From Edaphochlamys debaryana (lineage: Eukaryota; Chlorophyta; Chlorophyceae; Chlamydomonadales): DNA of 64,000 nt. The notes beneath the pieces were generated by a model. The model was not told where the DNA came from, searched no databases, and was given only the letters and a program-made list of their open reading frames with translations. The stretch spans positions 62,001 through 126,000 of the forward strand of contig JAEHOE010000164.1 in NCBI GenBank assembly GCA_016858145.1, written 5' to 3'. Shown piece by piece: positions 36,451 through 48,800 of the stretch (position 1 is the stretch's first letter; the number at the start of each line of letters is the position of its first letter). The translations under genes and the position numbers were made by a program.

Positions 36451-37996
36451 TTCCGCAGTGGTGCAACCCGCAGTGACGCGGTGACCATGCAACCAGGGCT
36501 TTCGCCAGAGCACTGCGGTAGCGACGGTGGGCGTGCGGGGTCACAAGGCAAGAGGAAAGCAGCAGGGTGGAGGGACTCGAGTTAGTGCGAGATGCAGGGA
36601 GGCCAAAGCAAGGGGCCGGCACGTCAGAGGGAGTAGGCTGATGGGGGTCAGGGGGGGAAGGCGTCCAGGCAGGGGGGGTGGGGGGTGGGGTTAGGCACGA
36701 AGCCCACGGACACCATGCCTCAAAACCCCGCCCGACCGCCGACGGACCGACTCGTACAGTGTACGACACTGTCGTACAAGGCCTTCCCGTAGTCAAATCT
36801 AAGCCGTTCTTGTGTCTCTGTGCTGCTCCCTGCGTGCTCTATTCCTGGGCGCGCACATGCCCAAGTTGGCCAGGAGCCATTGCGCATGCCATGGACTGCG
36901 ACCCGTCCATTGACCGTCAGCTCGGTACCGAGGGGCGATGCTATAACATGCTTGACTCAATGTGCGAGGCGCAAGCCTGCGGGTGGCGGGGGACTTCGGA
37001 AGCACCGGGGGTAGCGACGTGTGCGCCCTAGGGTTGCCATGCCGACATGTCTCGACCCCCGGCGCCCCGGGCACTGCTGGAAGGGGTAGACTGGCTCGCC
37101 AACAGAGGTCAATGCATTACTACACGCTTAAGGCGTGCTGTCCGTGCTGTCCGGGCCGCTTGAACGAAATCCAAGCGGCCCCCCCTGACGAAACCCACCG
37201 GGCCCCCCGACCGAGAACTTTGCCCCCCCCATAATATTGCATTGACACCTCCGTTTCAACTTGTAAGACGGGATTCGGAACCCTCCCGCTCAGCTGTATG
37301 AGACTTAGGCATGGTGCTATTTGGGAAGATCCTGCCCGCCCCTGGTCCAGGCACACAGCTACTTGACCAATCATCGGCAGGGCCAAACCGAAGAGGACGA
37401 GATGGAGGACTATACTGGCCCTACACTTTCATCCTGTGATACCGGTACATTCTTTGGTTACCAGCCACGTCCCATAGAGCCCCCGCCCCTACACCTTGCC
37501 CACGTGCCACCCTTCCCTCTGAGGCACACATCCGTACGGACCGCAGATATGGTTTGGGTTTGGGTTGCTTGGGCTCGGTTCGGTCTTGCCCCTCTCCCCC
37601 ACACAGGACTCGCCCCTCACGGCTTCCCGATCCTGTTCCCGATGACCCCCGTCAGCCCCGTGTACTGCGCTGGGCCACCGCGGATCACCCCTTGGCTGGT
37701 GTTGGGCGGGCGGGGAACACTTCGCTACCTGGGCCACCTGTGTGTGGGGACTCTCAGCACTACTCCCGGATGGGTCTGTATGATGATGCTGGGCGGGTCC
37801 GGGACTGTAGCGAGCCGCCGGAGACGCTGCGCGCCAGACGCGCACGCTCAGGTAACCTGCCTCAGGTAACTCGTGGGTGGGAGGCTTCGGACGGCTTTGG
37901 GCGGTTTTGGAAGGCCTCGACTTGCCGCCTGGTAAGGTGACGTCGCTCTCTGCTCGCAAGAGCAGGGTTGCGGGTAGTCGCCGACCAGTGCACTTG

Positions 37997-38055
37997 TTGC
38001 ATTTGCTGGCCTTGCTTTTCGCGTAACTCGTCTCCCGTGTCTCCTTCCCTCTGAG
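37997..38055 (-). repeat. Dispersed 50-65 bp repeat, inverted copy
   Basis: Minus-strand copy, most like 56205-56260: both contain GCATTTGCTGGCCTTGCTTT on one strand followed by a C/T-rich tail. Confidence 0.6.
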
Positions 38056-38283
38056 GCCGAGTTGCAGTGCAGACCCCTCAACCGTGTCCGGCCTCCTCAC
38101 GGTTTCACCCCGGCCCCGCGCCCCCGCCCCTCTTCCCCGTCCTGCACCGCTGCACGCCTGTCACCCCCCGCCCCCCCGCACTTGCATGGGACATCTGCGT
38201 ATAATCCGGCCCCCACCGTCAGCCCCAGGTTTTGGGGGACCAGACCCTCATAGCTGCACGTTGCATTGACCCCGGCGTTCCTT

Positions 38284-38630
38284 GGCTCCCGGCAGCGACC
38301 GCGCTGCTGAAACCGAGCTCGCGGTCCCCCGGCTGCTCAGTTGCCCTAACGAGACCTGCTAAGCGTGGGCGTTCTTGTGGGGGCTCGGCACGCACAATAG
38401 TATGGAAGTAGACTCGAAGCATCGAGAAGGGGCCCCAGCTGGCAGCCTGAGCCAGTTGCCCAAATCAGGTCTCCCGGATACGCGGACCGGATACGCCCCA
38501 TGCGGTGACCCGGTCTGACTTCCCCCTGAGCCCCCGGCACTCCGGCAGTCGCCACAACCGTATGGCTATGCCCGCAGGCTTTGCAGCGAGGTGAGCGCGG
38601 GGGCAGCGCAGGCTGCCAGGAGCGGGATGT
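38284..38630 (+). repeat. 348-bp direct repeat, copy 2
   Basis: Second copy of the repeat at 35240-35587, nearly identical. The similarity ends near GGGATGT in both copies. Confidence 0.88.
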
Positions 38631-40271
38631 CTCGGGCGCGGGCTGGAGGGCCCAGCTGCGTGCCCGCCTCATTAGCCCATGTGAAGTCTCTCAGGGTCTC
38701 TGTGTACTCTGTACTGCCGCACCATTGGATGTCCACTATGTACTGGGTGTTTGGGCCGTACGTCCGAATTCTGCCTTTGCACGTGAAGGGGAGACAGAGA
38801 GATCCCACACAGGTTGCAGGGGTTGGGGTTTGCAGACACCCGCGAAGCGAAGAGCTTGGTTGTGGCGTGGGGCATGGGCCGGGTCATGGCATGGATGCAA
38901 TCCAGGCATGCAACCGAGTCACCACGTCACCATCTAGGGGGCACCCCCACGGCACCACCCTGGTCACCCCTGTCAGCATCTGTGGGGCCACCAAGGAGCG
39001 AAGAAGGACGAGGCGCGAAGTGGTAAGCCTGTCGTCGCAGGCTCGACCCAGGGTCCGGGGGGCGTGGAGGTGGGGTCACACCATAATTACACACTACCGC
39101 CGATCCTCCAGAAACGCCCTGCAACAATTGACATCCTTTTCTTTCGTGCTCTCTGCGTCTGCCAAAACCCAACCCCGCCCTGGCTTGAAGCCGCACCGGG
39201 TAATAACTTAAGACCACGCCGGTTTTGACCCCGATCTTGCGTAATAGAATTTCATTGCCCTGCCCCCTTACAATCACATACCAAACCATTAATACCCCGA
39301 ACAGCAGCAGCCCCAAGGCCCGGCCCATGCTGGTGGCTTTGCCCTAGTCGCTGTTACCTCGCGCATGCAGTGTGTCTTGACACGCGGCCATCCTCCCCGC
39401 AGTTCCCGCCGATTACTGCTTGCCATAACGTGGGCCGACGTGATGAGCGCAAATACCATGAAGTGACAACCAGCTTTTCTCACAACACTCTGCAGTGCTG
39501 TCCGGCCACAGACGTAAGCTCGGCTAGCTCAAGCTTAGCAAGACGCGCCTGGCCAGATCGAGCAGATGCAGCCACATTGCAGAAGCACCCGAAGCTTAAA
39601 GATCTCGAACTCATGGAGCATAACACGCAAAGGACCTCGAAATTGCAGCTCGAGGCTGCCCCCACTGGAGCCCGCCAGGGTCCTCTTCCCCTTACGTGTC
39701 AGTAACGACAACTGGAAGGGCCTGGCACAACTTTTAACATTCACTTTTGTGGCCCACACCGTCCTGTATCAAAGCATTAGCGCAAGGACGTTATTCTTTA
39801 AGCCCACAGCGTGTGCCTCCCGGGCCTGCAGCATAGCAAGAGGGGCGCACCAGCCCAGAATGTGCCTTTATTGTGTATTGCGCCCAGCAGCATACCCATT
39901 ATTCACGCAGAACCCTTGTGAGCCCACAGAAGAGACGAATCCCATCAAGCACTTCCCACTATAACGAGCCTCCAGTCGAGTGCCTCACCAGCGCATCCAC
40001 CCAAAATCTTGTGTGTCCCTTCCGTCCCTTCCTGCTGCGGTCGTAGTAGCCGGTACCGTGCAGTGGCAATGGCAGCGCCTGTCCCAAGAGGAGTCCAGGC
40101 ATCCACTAAGCCCGACCTGGCATCTAAACCAGCTTTTCAGGCCCATCCTTCGTCTCACACCACCCTCCTATGCGATGCCGGTCCCATATGCGGCAGCACA
40201 CGCGCTGCAAAACGTAGTATCTACCGAATGCTGCCCTCAGAACAGCAGCGAATCTCCGTGGTCAAATCCAA

Positions 40272-43247
40272 TCAGCAATCAAGCATGTCGTACGACTCCC
40301 GCCTCAGCATGGCGAAAATCTCCTGCATGGATACGTCCTCCGCCGGTTGCGGCTGGGCCGCCGGGGCCAGGGACGACCGCCCTTGAGTGGTCAGACGCCC
40401 CATGGCCGCAAACTCCCAGCTGCTCTGCAGGGGCTGCGGCTGCCGCTGCCACTCCTGGGACCGCAGCTGCGCCTGCGGGAACGCCTGGGAGTAGATCATC
40501 CTTGGCTGAGGCTGGGAGACAGCCAGGGGCATGTGAAGCTGGGGCGCCGGGGCCGCGGGTTGGAAGGCCGGCTGGGCCCACACGGAGCTCGTGAAGGGCG
40601 ACATGGCGCCCGACGCTGGGCCCTCCTGGGCCTGGTGCTGCTCCCGCAGCATCTGCGCTTGCGCTTGCGCGTGGGACAGCAGCTGGACCGGCGCGTGCGA
40701 CTGACTGAGCGCCTGGGCCTGGGCCTGCTGCGGCTGCCCGTTCAGGTTCCGGAAGTACGCTGCGAGCGCGTTGCCCGGCGCGGTGGTGCAGTCCGCGAAG
40801 CCGGTGCTGGTGGGGGTGGAGTTGCAGGCGGACCGCTGCTGAGCCACGGCCTCGAATCGGTGCACCATGGAGTTGTGGAGCGAGGCCTGGGACTGGGCCT
40901 GGGGCGGCAGGGCGGCGGGGGCCTGGCCCTGGCCCGGGAACGAGGCGAGCGCCGGGCTGTACGGCGCCGGGTGCAGGTCAACCGCGGGGCTGAGGCCGCC
41001 GCCGTAGCTCGCCGCCGAGGCGGGGCCTGCGGGGAACGGGACAGGACAGGCCGGGGCGGCGCACAAGGTTTGAGAGAAGGGCGGGCGAGGGTTAGGGAGT
41101 GACCGTTGTTCGAGCCGCTGGCGTGCCCCCGGGGCCCCCTACCACTACGTCCCATGATAGCTCCCCGGTGCTCACCCTGCTGTTGGGAGTCCAGTCGGGA
41201 AACCCAGGGCTGTCCGGCGCTGCTGTACACGACTCCCGAGCCCAGGCCGCTGGGCCCCACGGGTCCCGTCGGCATCAGCATGGCGCCTGCGGGGCCACCA
41301 AGCATGGCAGGGCGGAGGAGGAGCTCGTTTGGGGGGCCCAACGGTGAGCTGCAGGAGGGAGGCTGCCGAGATACACAGGCGGCAACGCATCGGGCGCGCT
41401 CAAACGCGCTCGCCCGCCACATCCCACCACGCTCGAACGCGCTCGCACGCCACATCCCATAACGCTCGAACGCGCCCACACGCCACATTACGCCACGCAC
41501 GAACGCGCTCACACGCCACATTCCACGACGCTCGAACGCGCTCGCAGGCCACATCCCTGCAGCGCTCGAACGCGCTCACACGCCACATCCCCACAGCGCT
41601 CACCGGGATCGCACTTGACGCTGATGCCCTGCTGCTGCGCGTAAGGGAGCTCCTCGCCCGCCTGGCCCCCCAGCGTGCTGTACAGGCAGTCCATGGAGAG
41701 CGCGTCCACGGCGTCGAGCGCCCGCAGCATGTCCCCCTGCCACTGCTGGGGCTGTGGCCGCATCGGCGGAGCAGCAGCGGCCTGCACCTGGACCTGGGCC
41801 TGGGCCTGGACCTGGGCCCGGGGGTAGCCGCCGCCGGCATCGTACGAGCATGGGCCCGTGACCTGCAGCGCGGGCCACAAGGCGGTCAGTTACGTCACCA
41901 TGTGGTGCGGTTCCGGGACGAGCAACAACGCCGGGCGTGGAAACACGCCCCAGCGAAGGGGCCTAAGAATTCACGAGCTGCTGGGTTACTAGGACAAGGG
42001 ACTAGAGAGCGGGTGCCAAATGGCCTGGTGACATGTGACGACGACTTAGAGTGCGAGCGCCAAGGCGGACAGGGCGAGCGCGTTGCTGCGGGTAAACGCG
42101 TCTCACCTGCGGTTCCCCCGTCATGGGGCTGGCATGCGGGGTGGACTCCAGGCTGTCGTTCGCCTGGGTGGTTGCGGGGCTGGCGATCGAGACGCTGGTG
42201 GTTGACGGTTGGTGGTTGGCCGCGTGGCACGTCTCCACGATGCGCCGAGCGGGGGCCGGGGCCGGGGCCGCCATTGCGGGCGCTGCCCAGGAGGCCAGCC
42301 CCAGGCTGCTGCTGGGCGGGGCTGCGGCGGCCGCGACGAAGGAAGCGGATGTCGAGTGGGGTGCGGAGGTGGGCTCCTGCCGCGGAAGGCTGCTGGAGCA
42401 GGGGCGCATGCGGCAAGTGCCAGCGTCGACGCTGCAGATGGCTGCGGAGGGAGCAGGGAGCAGGGACAGGGCTCAGGACGCCGCGGTGCTCCTCGCGCCT
42501 TGAGCGGGGACAAGTCACGCACGCGCGCACGTAGCCTGCAAAGTGTGGAGCGCTGTGAGACTTGCCTTGGTAGCAGGATGAGGAGGGAGCGCTGGGGCAG
42601 GCTCCCTCGCCAGACTCGGTTGCGGCGCATGGTGCTCCCGCCTGAGTCTGCGTTCCTGCCTCATCTGCCTCTTGTTGGCGGTGGAGGAGGGCGAGCCTGA
42701 AGGCCTCCTGGCGCAGCTGCGAGTCGTCGCACACGGGCCCCACGGCCTGGGCGTAGGCCCGCAGGAATGCGTCAGACTCATTGGTCTTCGCCCTGAGCGC
42801 GGAGTGGAAGACGTTCTGCGGAAGTCGGGGATGGCCGGGCGGGGGAGGCACGCAGTTTGGCTCCAAGGTGACTTCGTCGGTTCTGCTTTCCCAGTCTTAA
42901 GAGCGGTTGACCTGGCAATTACCTTGCAGTCGTTGTCGGAGCGTGGAGTGCAGCAGAGACGAGAGATTTCAGCCGCAATATGCGTCCTGCGTGCCAAGCG
43001 CGGATGCGCAGCCGCATGTTGACGTTCGCATTCCAGCGGAGCAGTGGAGCTGATACGCGATGACTCCGGGACCAAGCCCGCCCCCCGGAGCTCAGCGTCG
43101 ATTCCCCGCACATGCCAACCCTAAAAGGACTCACCACCTATTCCCGAGCTCGACGTGCAGCTCGACTAATTGCAGGATTTCATGTTGGAGCCACATCTTC
43201 TTCTTCTTGTTGGTGGGGCCCCGCCCATGGTGGGTTTGGCTCAGCAT
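40272..43247 (-). CDS. Gene E: divergent single-repeat MYB-like protein, 628 aa
   Basis: Predicted transcription factor. Exons in order: 43247-43135, 42986-42923, 42815-42566, 42441-42107, 41862-41604, 41286-41176, 41026-40272, in phase. A lysine run (NKKKK) precedes the repeat. The spacing is W19-x18-W38 and then x23-F62: a five-residue insertion (WTHIAAEISRLCCTPRSDND) lengthens the second helix or turn, so DNA binding may be altered. The family block follows without the usual R|Q intron (NVFHSALRAK ... RAYAQAVGPVCDD ... RQEAFRLA), and the Asn of NCDD is Val here. The tail is Q/A-rich and ends with VSMQEIFAMLRRESYDMLDC. Intron 3 has a GC donor (AAG|GCAAGT). Intron 5 holds a 33-bp minisatellite. 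The frame stays open upstream to 43415 without an ATG, so an extra 5' exon is possible. Confidence 0.8.
41397..41600 (-). repeat. 33-bp minisatellite in intron 5 of gene E
   Basis: About six imperfect copies of a 32-34 bp unit; read on the plus strand each has CGCTCGAACGCG, then CTC, then GCACGCCACAT. They fill most of the 317-nt intron 41287-41603. The unit length keeps minus-strand frames open, which yields false repeat peptides. Confidence 0.9.
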
Positions 43248-44252
43248 TTCGCTTGGACCGGCCTGCCAGAGTCCCTTCTGCTTCACGTCCGAGTGCCCGA
43301 GGTGCCCAACAGTAACCAGAGGACTGCACGCGACTCGCTCGGAGGAGGCGTCAGTGGCCTTAGGTGTCGAGGACACGCGGCGCGGCGCGCGTCGTGTCGC
43401 GAGTATTGATGTATGTTAGTGGATGGAAGTAAGTCACAAGTAAGTGTCCGCTCTGGACATTCGGCGTGTTGAAGTACGCCCTCCGGAATTCATCCGTCCC
43501 TGGAGAGTTTTCGAGCGCATCTGGGCCTGATGCGAGTCGTGCATATAGCGAAGCCATTTTGCTATCTACCAGACCTAACGTGGGTATGAAACCGGAGCCA
43601 GGCCCGGCCCTGTCGAAGTGCCGCGCCCTGGTCGCGGCTGCACCGCCCCCAGGTCACATAGTATTGCGGTAACCAGGGTGTGGGAGGGTAGCAATTTAGC
43701 GCAGCAGCGGGCAGACGTGAACCCCGTCGCAGTTAGTTGCGCCTTTTACAAGGCGCTTTGGCGCAGGCCAGCTCAGCTCGCGACCTTCTGCACTGGTTTT
43801 GGGAGTAACTTGTGTGGACCTCAGCTCCATAGATGTGCTTGAAGCCCATGAAATGTATCGCAACACGGCGGACCAAGCTTCGACGCCCCAAGCTGCGACC
43901 ACGACCTACGCGCCCCTCAGCCAACTTCGTGGATGCCTTCTAACCCCCAGCTTGCCCCCAGACCCCCCCTGTGTGCTGACGCCGGCACCCGACCCACCCA
44001 CTCCCAACTAATGCCAGCCTACCCCCCATACAAGCCTCTAGGTTTGCGTCGCTTGCCCCTTGCCAACATCCACGCGCCACCACCCACCAGGAGGCAAACA
44101 CCTCTTCCGCGCCACGCCTTCTCACGATGCAATCCAAGCCAAGTTCGCGTAGATCTGCGGGGCCGTGCGGGGCTGACGCGACTTTGCCCATCGTTCGAGC
44201 TTAGGGAGGCACCACGGCTCCCTGTCAAGAGGTAAGAGCGCGTATGGAGGGG

Positions 44253-44319
44253 GGATGGGAAAGGGTGACGAGGTTACGTAGGTTACGCTAAAAGCAAAGC
44301 CAGCGAAGTGCCATCCCAG
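44253..44319 (+). repeat. Dispersed 50-65 bp repeat, copy 3 (diverged)
   Basis: Contains GGTTACG twice, then AAAAGCAAAGCCAGCGAAGTGC and a CCCAGC end. It is the most diverged of the five copies. Confidence 0.5.
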
Positions 44320-44532
44320 CCTAAGGGCCACTGGCTAGGTTCCACCCGCAGCCCTGCTCTTGCGAGCAGTGAAGCGGGGACCATGCGGCCAGGTGGCCGA
44401 AGCCGCAGGCAGGAAACTTCGAAGTCCTGCCACACGCACAGTTACCTGGGGCATGTTACAACACCGTGCGGGTCCGGCGCGCAGCGTTGCCGGCGGCTCA
44501 CTAGATGCCCGGCCCCGCCCAGCATCACCAGA

Positions 44533-44585
44533 CAGACCATGAAAGGGCGGTGATTCTTGCCCGTGACACTCGCCCAGCCATTCCT
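44533..44585 (+). repeat. About 53-bp direct repeat, copy 1
   Basis: AGACCATGAAAGGGCGGTGA followed by a TTGCCCGTGACACTC core and CCCAGCC. It recurs 400 bp downstream with a few substitutions. Confidence 0.75.
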
Positions 44586-44932
44586 TTAGACTCAACAAGG
44601 CCCCATGTTCAGGCGCTACCATCGGGGATCGGGGGCCCTCTTCGCCTTGGGCAAGACTCCTGTAACTGCTGTGAGCTACCCGGCTGCCAGGGAACGGGCG
44701 TTGACCGTTGAGGCAAGTAGAGAGGGATGTCCATCCCGGGAAAGGCTGAGCTGGTCAACCCCCTACCCCCCAGTCGCCCCAGTCGGCCCCAGGCGTTGTA
44801 TTCTGTCAAACCCCAGACCGTACTCTCCCTGGCCAGCCACTCGGGGCCAGCCCTCGCCCAGCGCGAGCAATGTTGTTAGGCAAGCAGTAGTCCAGGGTTC
44901 CAGGCGCGCTCTGGCAGGACGATGGGGGCTTA

Positions 44933-44985
44933 GACCATGGAAGGGCGGTGATTGTTGCCCGTGACACTCCCCCAGCCAACCCCCC
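44933..44985 (+). repeat. About 53-bp direct repeat, copy 2
   Basis: Second copy of the unit at 44533-44585. Minus-strand frames through both copies give the same WLGECHGQ-SPPFHGLS string, but neither frame has other coding support. Confidence 0.75.
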
Positions 44986-45872
44986 TGACTCCGAATCGCT
45001 CCTAGTCCCCGACGTGCCAAGAAGGTGTTTCCCCGATTCCCCCCGTCCTCCTTCTCCTCGCGTTGAACAGAGCCAGGGGCCAGGCAGGCAGCTTACGTGC
45101 GCATGTCAACGCCCTCCCTGCCCTCCCTTCGCCATACGCCAGCATGGACTCCCGCCGCGGCAGCCCTCGGCGGCGGTCGCGTCTCGGCCCGTGCGGAGGA
45201 CCAAGGGGCGAGGGGGGAAGGGATATTTACAGACAAGGGGGCGGGGGGAAGGGAGCAGGAGGTGACAGGAGGGGGGGGGGAAGAATCACGCCAACCTGAG
45301 GCCGTCCCGCGTGTCGTGCCTGCCTACCCCGGCGTGCCAGCCATTTCGGTCGAGGGCCGGCGACCAGCGACCGGCGTCCTCTTTGTATGTACCCTCCGCA
45401 GTGTCAAAGGTATGGGACCCCTAGTCGAGTCTCGTTGTGGGCAGCAGTAAGTGCAAGGTAAAGACCTGCGCGGCCGAGTCTGGAGCACATGTCGGTGTGG
45501 TACATGTGCGTACCCGAATGGCATGATGTCAGGCAGCTACTTTTCAATGTTGCCTTGCTTGCTTAATTCGTGGAGCAAACAATACACATACCTAGCTTGC
45601 TGAGCCCAGACGACTGTCACGGCCGAGGCGCGCCATCCCCATATACTGCAGAGAAGCGCAAGACGGCTATAGGTGTATACCGAGGCTAGGTCCCTGGACT
45701 AAGCACTGAAATTATGGCATAAGGGTTGGCGAGGCGCTTTGGTCCGCGTCCGGGTCCGCGCGGTTCCTCTCAGACGTGAGGGACCGCGTATTGTTGCACA
45801 GGCGTATCATGCTAGGTGTCCGCGGGGCGTCAATACTGCTGCTGCTACCCCTCAGACTCCGGTCAGCCCAGC

Positions 45873-48800
45873 ATGATGAGCGCTGACAGCCGGCCCTCGG
45901 GGCCGTCGGCAACCAAGGACGAGCTGGAGGGCAGTCGGCCCGAGAAGGAGAAGCGAGCAGCACCACGCAAGCGGCGAGGCGGCTGGTTGCCGGAGGAGCT
46001 CGAGGAGCTGGTGGCCCTCCACGCTGCCTGGGGGAACAAATGGCAAGTTTGCGACTGGCCGACTAGCAATGCGTCAAAATGTGGACGAGAGCGGGCGCTG
46101 GTGAAGGCCCGCAAACGGACCACGGCGTGCGACACACCGCGTTTGCGCAGCTCACTACTTTCCGAGCGCAGCTGAACAGCAGGGCAATGCGGGGGTGCGG
46201 GCATGGCATACCGTGACGGTATACGAGCTGGCGGCCCTAACTACCGTGCCGGTTTCGTGGGTTTCATCGCCCCATCGTCCCCTGTCGCCGCTCGGTCCCC
46301 TGAGCTCCACGCTTCATCTCTCTAAGTAGCCAATAGCCAACCGGCCCACCCCTCCTTCCCCTGGCGGCCCCCTGAGCTCAATCCCTTCCCGTGCCGGTCC
46401 GGACCACTTCTGAGGCCTTCCCCTCCTGCCCGGCCCCCCCCAGGACGCAGCTGGCAAAGCGCTTCAAACAGAAGAGCGACAATGACCTTAAGGTGCGGTC
46501 GGTGGCAAGTTTCGCAATGGGCTCTCCTTCTGAGTCATCTCGCAGCTTCTGGGATGTGGTAGTGGGGGCGCTAGCGCCGGCCCACCCGCAAGACCTGTGC
46601 GGCGCTTGGGCTGCCTGAGCGGGACAGCAGACCCCCCCGCCTGACTGGTTAGCGCAGGCGCTGCTGCATTGCACCCGATCCCGGGTCACCAGTGTTGCCA
46701 CCCTCAACTGCTTCGTCCGGTCAGCTTCGTATCTCGTGCCGCTGCCGTGCCCCGTCCCACCACGCAGAACATTTTCCACTCAGCGCTGCGTTCCAAAACG
46801 AGTGAGACCAACCTGCTGCTGCGAGCTTACGCCCAGGCCGTGGGAGCCAACTGCGACGAGCCCGCGCTCAGGTGCGAGTCCCGGGGGCTCAGACTCCGTC
46901 CCGTCCCCCCTCATGCTGCAAGGCCCGTACCACCCCACCTGTCCCTGCTAGCTGGTTCCCTAGCTAGGCTCGTTTGAGCACTTCGCTGCACCCTTGCCGC
47001 GCTCGTTTCACTGCCATCACCTCCCCGATCCGCTGCCAGAGGCTCTCAGCTGACCCCTACGCTCCCCCCCGCCCGCCCAGCCTTGATGGGCTTCGCTGAT
47101 GACACGTCTTGGCCACCCACCACCTTTCCCCTACCCCATTCTCACCCGACCTTCCGCAGGCAGCAGGCGTACGAGGCAGCAAAACGGCTGCAGGCGGAGG
47201 CGGAGGCGCAGGGCGACCAGGATGACATGGACCAGGAGACAGAGCCGGAGCCCGCAGCTGTGCCGGCAGGTACAATGCTTGGGACTTTAGGGGCCGGGCG
47301 TGTCCGCAAGCTTCAAGCCAGTGTAGTCAAGTCTGGGATTGGGACTGCTACCTGTAGCTTCGTTCCCGACCCACATCGCTATGAATGCTGTGTAGCCGAC
47401 CCACATCAGCCGCCGCTGGGCAGGCCCTGCTACGGATACCTCAAATGATGTTTGACCCGTTGTAACCCCTGCAACCCTCTGCCCTCGCAGTAGCTGCTGG
47501 CGGTACGGCCCGTAAGGTCCGTGCGAGCAGCGCGTGCCCGGCTGCGCCCGTCTCGGCGCCCGCCGCGCCTCAACCCCCGCCGCCTGAGCTGACGGCCGTG
47601 TGGCTCGGCGACGGCGTTGGCGTTGGCGCCGGCGCTTGCAACGGAGGCGGCGTTGGCGGGGACCACGAGGCCGACGAGGCCGTGGCGGCAATGCTCGACA
47701 CGATGGACGTGGACCCTTCCATCCTGGTGTCATGCCAGGAGGAGCCCTGGCGGGTGACACACACCGGCTCTGCGCTGCCAACCGAGCTGGCGGGCACGTC
47801 CGGACTGCACGGCTCCACCGGTTTGCAGCCCTGGCCGGGGCTGGTCTCGCTGCCCGGCTTGAACACCGAGCAGCTGCGGCCGCTGCCCGGGCTGCCGCAG
47901 ATCCCGGGCTGGGGCAGCGAGTGCGGGCTGGCCGGGCTGGGCCTGGCCGGGGCGCCGCCGGCGGGCGGGTTGCCGCTGCTGCCCCTGCACGGCTGGCAGC
48001 CGCCGCAGGGCCCGCTTGTGTCGGCGTGTGGGACGGCCCTGGTCTCCGGGCTTGACTCAGGCCTGGAGCCCCTTCCCTCCTGGGCTTCCACGGCCTCCGC
48101 CCTGGACGTTCGGTCTCTGGCGGCCCCCGGCATGGGCCGCCTCCACGCCTCCCTCGCCGACTCCCTCCCCACCAACAACAACAACAGCCTCAGCAGCCTC
48201 AACAACGCCCACATGGCCAGCCAGCAGGTTCAGCTACTGCATAACCAGGGCGCGTGCCAGCGTGACCCACTCGACGATCTGCTGGACGCGATCGGCTACC
48301 CAGAGCCCATGCAGCAGCAGTCTCAGTCGCAGGCGGGGCAAGCGGGCTGCTGCGGCGCGTCGGGCGCTTGGGAGCCATCGCAGCTGGACAGCCTGTTGGG
48401 GTTGGAAGGGGCCATGTCGCCGTGCGTGCCGATGGGCGCCGCGGGGGCTGGGGCGCCCAGTGCGGCGCCGTGTGTGTTTGGTGGGGCCGCGAGCTTGGCA
48501 GGAGGCGGCAGGGGGCTGTGGCAGGCGCCGCCGTTTGTGCCCGCCGGCACCCACGCGCTCGGCTTCCGCGCCGGGTCCCAGCCCGCGCCAACCCTGGGCA
48601 GCGGCTTTGAGCTCGCGAGCCTCCAGCTGGCCAACTGGTCGCAGGGTGAGTCCCGTGTCTGCCGGCTTTAGTTTTGTTGGGTTGTGCCTTCTGATCTTCT
48701 GCTGCATGTCAAGTCGTGGCGGAGGTAGATAGCGGAGGCATCCCGCCTGATGACGTTTCAATAGTTTCAATCCGTATGTCTCCTGCTGGTGGGGTCCGAG

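Larger units (their letters stand above)
34991..40271. other. Spacer between genes D and E
   Basis: No gene is supported. It contains a 348-bp direct repeat (35240-35587 and 38284-38630) and two copies of the dispersed 50-65 bp repeat. Minus-strand peptides around 38640-38800 look protein-like (for example DFTWANEAGTQLGP) and could be remnants of a mobile element, but no domain can be named. TGTAA on the minus strand at 39268-39272 is a candidate algal poly(A) signal about 1 kb past the stop of gene E. Confidence 0.45.
43248..45872. other. Divergent spacer between genes E and F
   Basis: This 2.6-kb region should contain the promoters of both E (leftward) and F (rightward). No gene is supported. 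It holds one dispersed-repeat copy and a pair of about 53-bp direct repeats near 44.5 and 44.9 kb. Confidence 0.5.

Noticed and set aside
37321..37869. 182-codon frame between D and E
   Set aside because: Nominal start is TTG and a second overlapping frame is equally plausible; possibly element debris, not callable.
43248..43376. N-terminal extension of gene E from a GTG codon
   Set aside because: GTG is not an expected start in a nuclear gene; ATG 43247 is the first in frame. An upstream exon remains possible.
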